Source of the DNA: Deltaproteobacteria bacterium
GTDB taxonomy: Bacteria > Desulfobacterota > Desulfuromonadia > Desulfuromonadales > Geopsychrobacteraceae
Length of the DNA stretch: 6,427 nt
Assembly (NCBI GenBank): GCA_009993495.1
Contig: JAACTI010000176.1
Coordinates: 1 to 6,427, forward strand
Direction of reading: 5' to 3'
The position numbers were made by a program, and so were the translations under genes. Positions 5,681 through 6,427 of the stretch are shown one piece after another. Below the pieces are notes generated by a model. The model saw nothing but the letters and a program-made list of their open reading frames with translations, was not told where the DNA came from and searched no databases. Every line of letters starts with the position of its first letter. Position 1 is the stretch's first letter.

Positions 5681-6158
5681 GCGGGACTCCTGTCTTTGCT
5701 GATGAATCTCTCTTTTTTGCGGGTGGAGACGGCGGACAGATGAGCAGAAAACGATCATCCAGCCATTTTGCCAGGCGCGGCCGGACATCTCGCCAGTCGA
5801 GCCCTCCCCCGCCGCATCCGGGTCGCGGCACCACAATCTGCGTCCAGCCCCGTTCATTGGCCAATTGCTGAAGTTCCTGGCCCGAGCGTTCAATCAGGCG
5901 CAGATCGGGACATTCGTAGGGACTGTTTTCAACCGGAAAACTAACCAGCCGAGGTTCCAGCTCATAGACGTGGTTCCCCTGGGCCTTGATCCACTGCCCC
6001 AAGCGTTCGGCCACGCCCGGAAAGCGCTCCCGGGCCTGTCGCGCACAACCGCGCGGCATAAGAGCGCGCCCCTGGCGATCGACCAACCCGCCGGTGGTAA
6101 TGACCACCACCAGGCCCTGGTCATGGTAATCCCAGAGGTTGCCCATTACCTCCTTCAT
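5658..6158 (-). CDS. Macro-domain-like (probable ADP-ribose-binding) protein
   Basis: The 166-residue protein resembles a small family of bacterial and phage proteins related to macro domains, which bind ADP-ribose or remove it from targets. Visible marks are the first strand KEVMGNLWDYH (2-12), the central strand and loop VVVITTGGLV (17-26), the glycine loop GRALMPRGCARQARERFPG (30-48), and PRPGCGGGGLDW (111-122), which would form the distal phosphate loop. Homologues as I recall them carry Asn in the TTN-G loop, near the substrate ribose; here the loop is TTGG, so catalysis may be lost. The region after residue 140 is a proline- and lysine-rich tail. The start at 6158 overlaps the previous stop as ATGA. 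AAGGAGG lies just inside the gene and would suit a later start only poorly. The fold assignment is from pattern, not from a search. Confidence 0.75.
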   Translation of the reverse strand: MKEVMGNLWDYHDQGLVVVITTGGLVDRQGRALMPRGCARQARERFPGVAERLGQWIKAQGNHVYELEPRLVSFPVENSPYECPDLRLIERSGQELQQLANERGWTQIVVPRPGCGGGGLDWRDVRPRLAKWLDDRFLLICPPSPPAKKRDSSAKTGVPHEIRKTW

Positions 6159-6427
6159 GGGCGCGGGTCAGGTGAGGATTCCGCAAAGTCTCCAGCCGCG
6201 TCCATCAGGGCATCGAAGATCATCTCGCGCGTCGTAATAAAACCGGGCAACTGGTCAAGGATTTCTTCCATGCGCTGTAAAACGGTTTGATCCTGGGTGC
6301 CGAGTGTGTCCATCACCGTTTCGAACATAGGAATGACCTCGTAGAGGTCGTAACGGTCAAATGGGCGCGCATCGGGCTTCCCGCTAAACTTTGGCAGATC
6401 GCGGTTGTCTTTGTTGCGCGGATAACG
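6155..6427 (-). CDS. C-terminal end of an unrecognised protein (cut by the window edge)
   Basis: An open frame enters from the window edge and ends at TGA 6157-6155, giving the last 90 residues of a protein. The visible part is acidic and mostly helical-looking, with the stretches DLYEVIPMFETVMDTLG and LQRMEEILDQLPGFITTREM, followed by a loose tail ending SSPDPRP. There is no membrane segment, cysteine motif or catalytic signature. Its stop codon overlaps the start of the macro-domain gene in the ATGA form, which strongly suggests it is a real gene translated in the same operon. I do not recognise the family. Confidence 0.65.
   Translation of the reverse strand, partial: RYPRNKDNRDLPKFSGKPDARPFDRYDLYEVIPMFETVMDTLGTQDQTVLQRMEEILDQLPGFITTREMIFDALMDAAGDFAESSPDPRP

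Overview
The window is a chromosomal segment from a nitrogen-fixing bacterium that looks like a member of the Desulfuromonadales/Geobacter branch of the former Deltaproteobacteria. The basis is the Geobacter-like NifH and NifD sequence, the short NifK N-terminus, the moderately GC-rich base composition, and the design of the nifH leader. This assignment is from memory of the families, not from a search. Every supportable gene is on the minus strand, so transcription runs from high to low coordinates.

Nitrogenase block (1-3270). In transcription order there is a sigma-54 promoter (3255-3270), a leader of about 290 nt, nifH (2950-2072), a 181-bp gap with a long imperfect stem-loop, nifD (1890-448), a 77-bp gap, and nifK (from 370, cut by the window edge). 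Together they encode the Fe protein and the alpha and beta subunits of the molybdenum-iron protein. All cofactor ligands expected in the visible parts are present. No nifI (PII-like) genes lie between nifH and nifD.

The nifH leader is the most interesting part. It holds two successive modules of about 80 nt. Each has an upstream hairpin, then a short hairpin whose loop has A at position 1 and G at position 4, and this second hairpin overlaps the left arm of a terminator-like hairpin with a U-rich tail. This is the layout expected for ANTAR-protein antitermination. It fits the Geobacter sulfurreducens scheme, in which the GnfL/GnfM system activates nif promoters and the GnfK/GnfR system releases attenuation in a subset of nif leaders. 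Having two such modules in tandem in one leader would be an unusual arrangement.

Upstream block (3394-6427). A tightly packed set runs in the same direction: the C-terminal end of an unrecognised protein (6427-6155), a macro-domain-like protein (6158-5658), a SlyD-like FKBP prolyl isomerase (5680-5219) and a GNAT acetyltransferase (5231-4779). These overlap by 4, 23 and 13 bp, which suggests translational coupling. After 137 bp comes a 12-helix major facilitator transporter (4641-3394), whose end is separated from the nif promoter by a short region with inverted repeats. Nothing in these genes ties them to nitrogen fixation; they look like housekeeping or accessory neighbours.

No tRNA, rRNA, insertion sequence, CRISPR array or plus-strand gene was seen.
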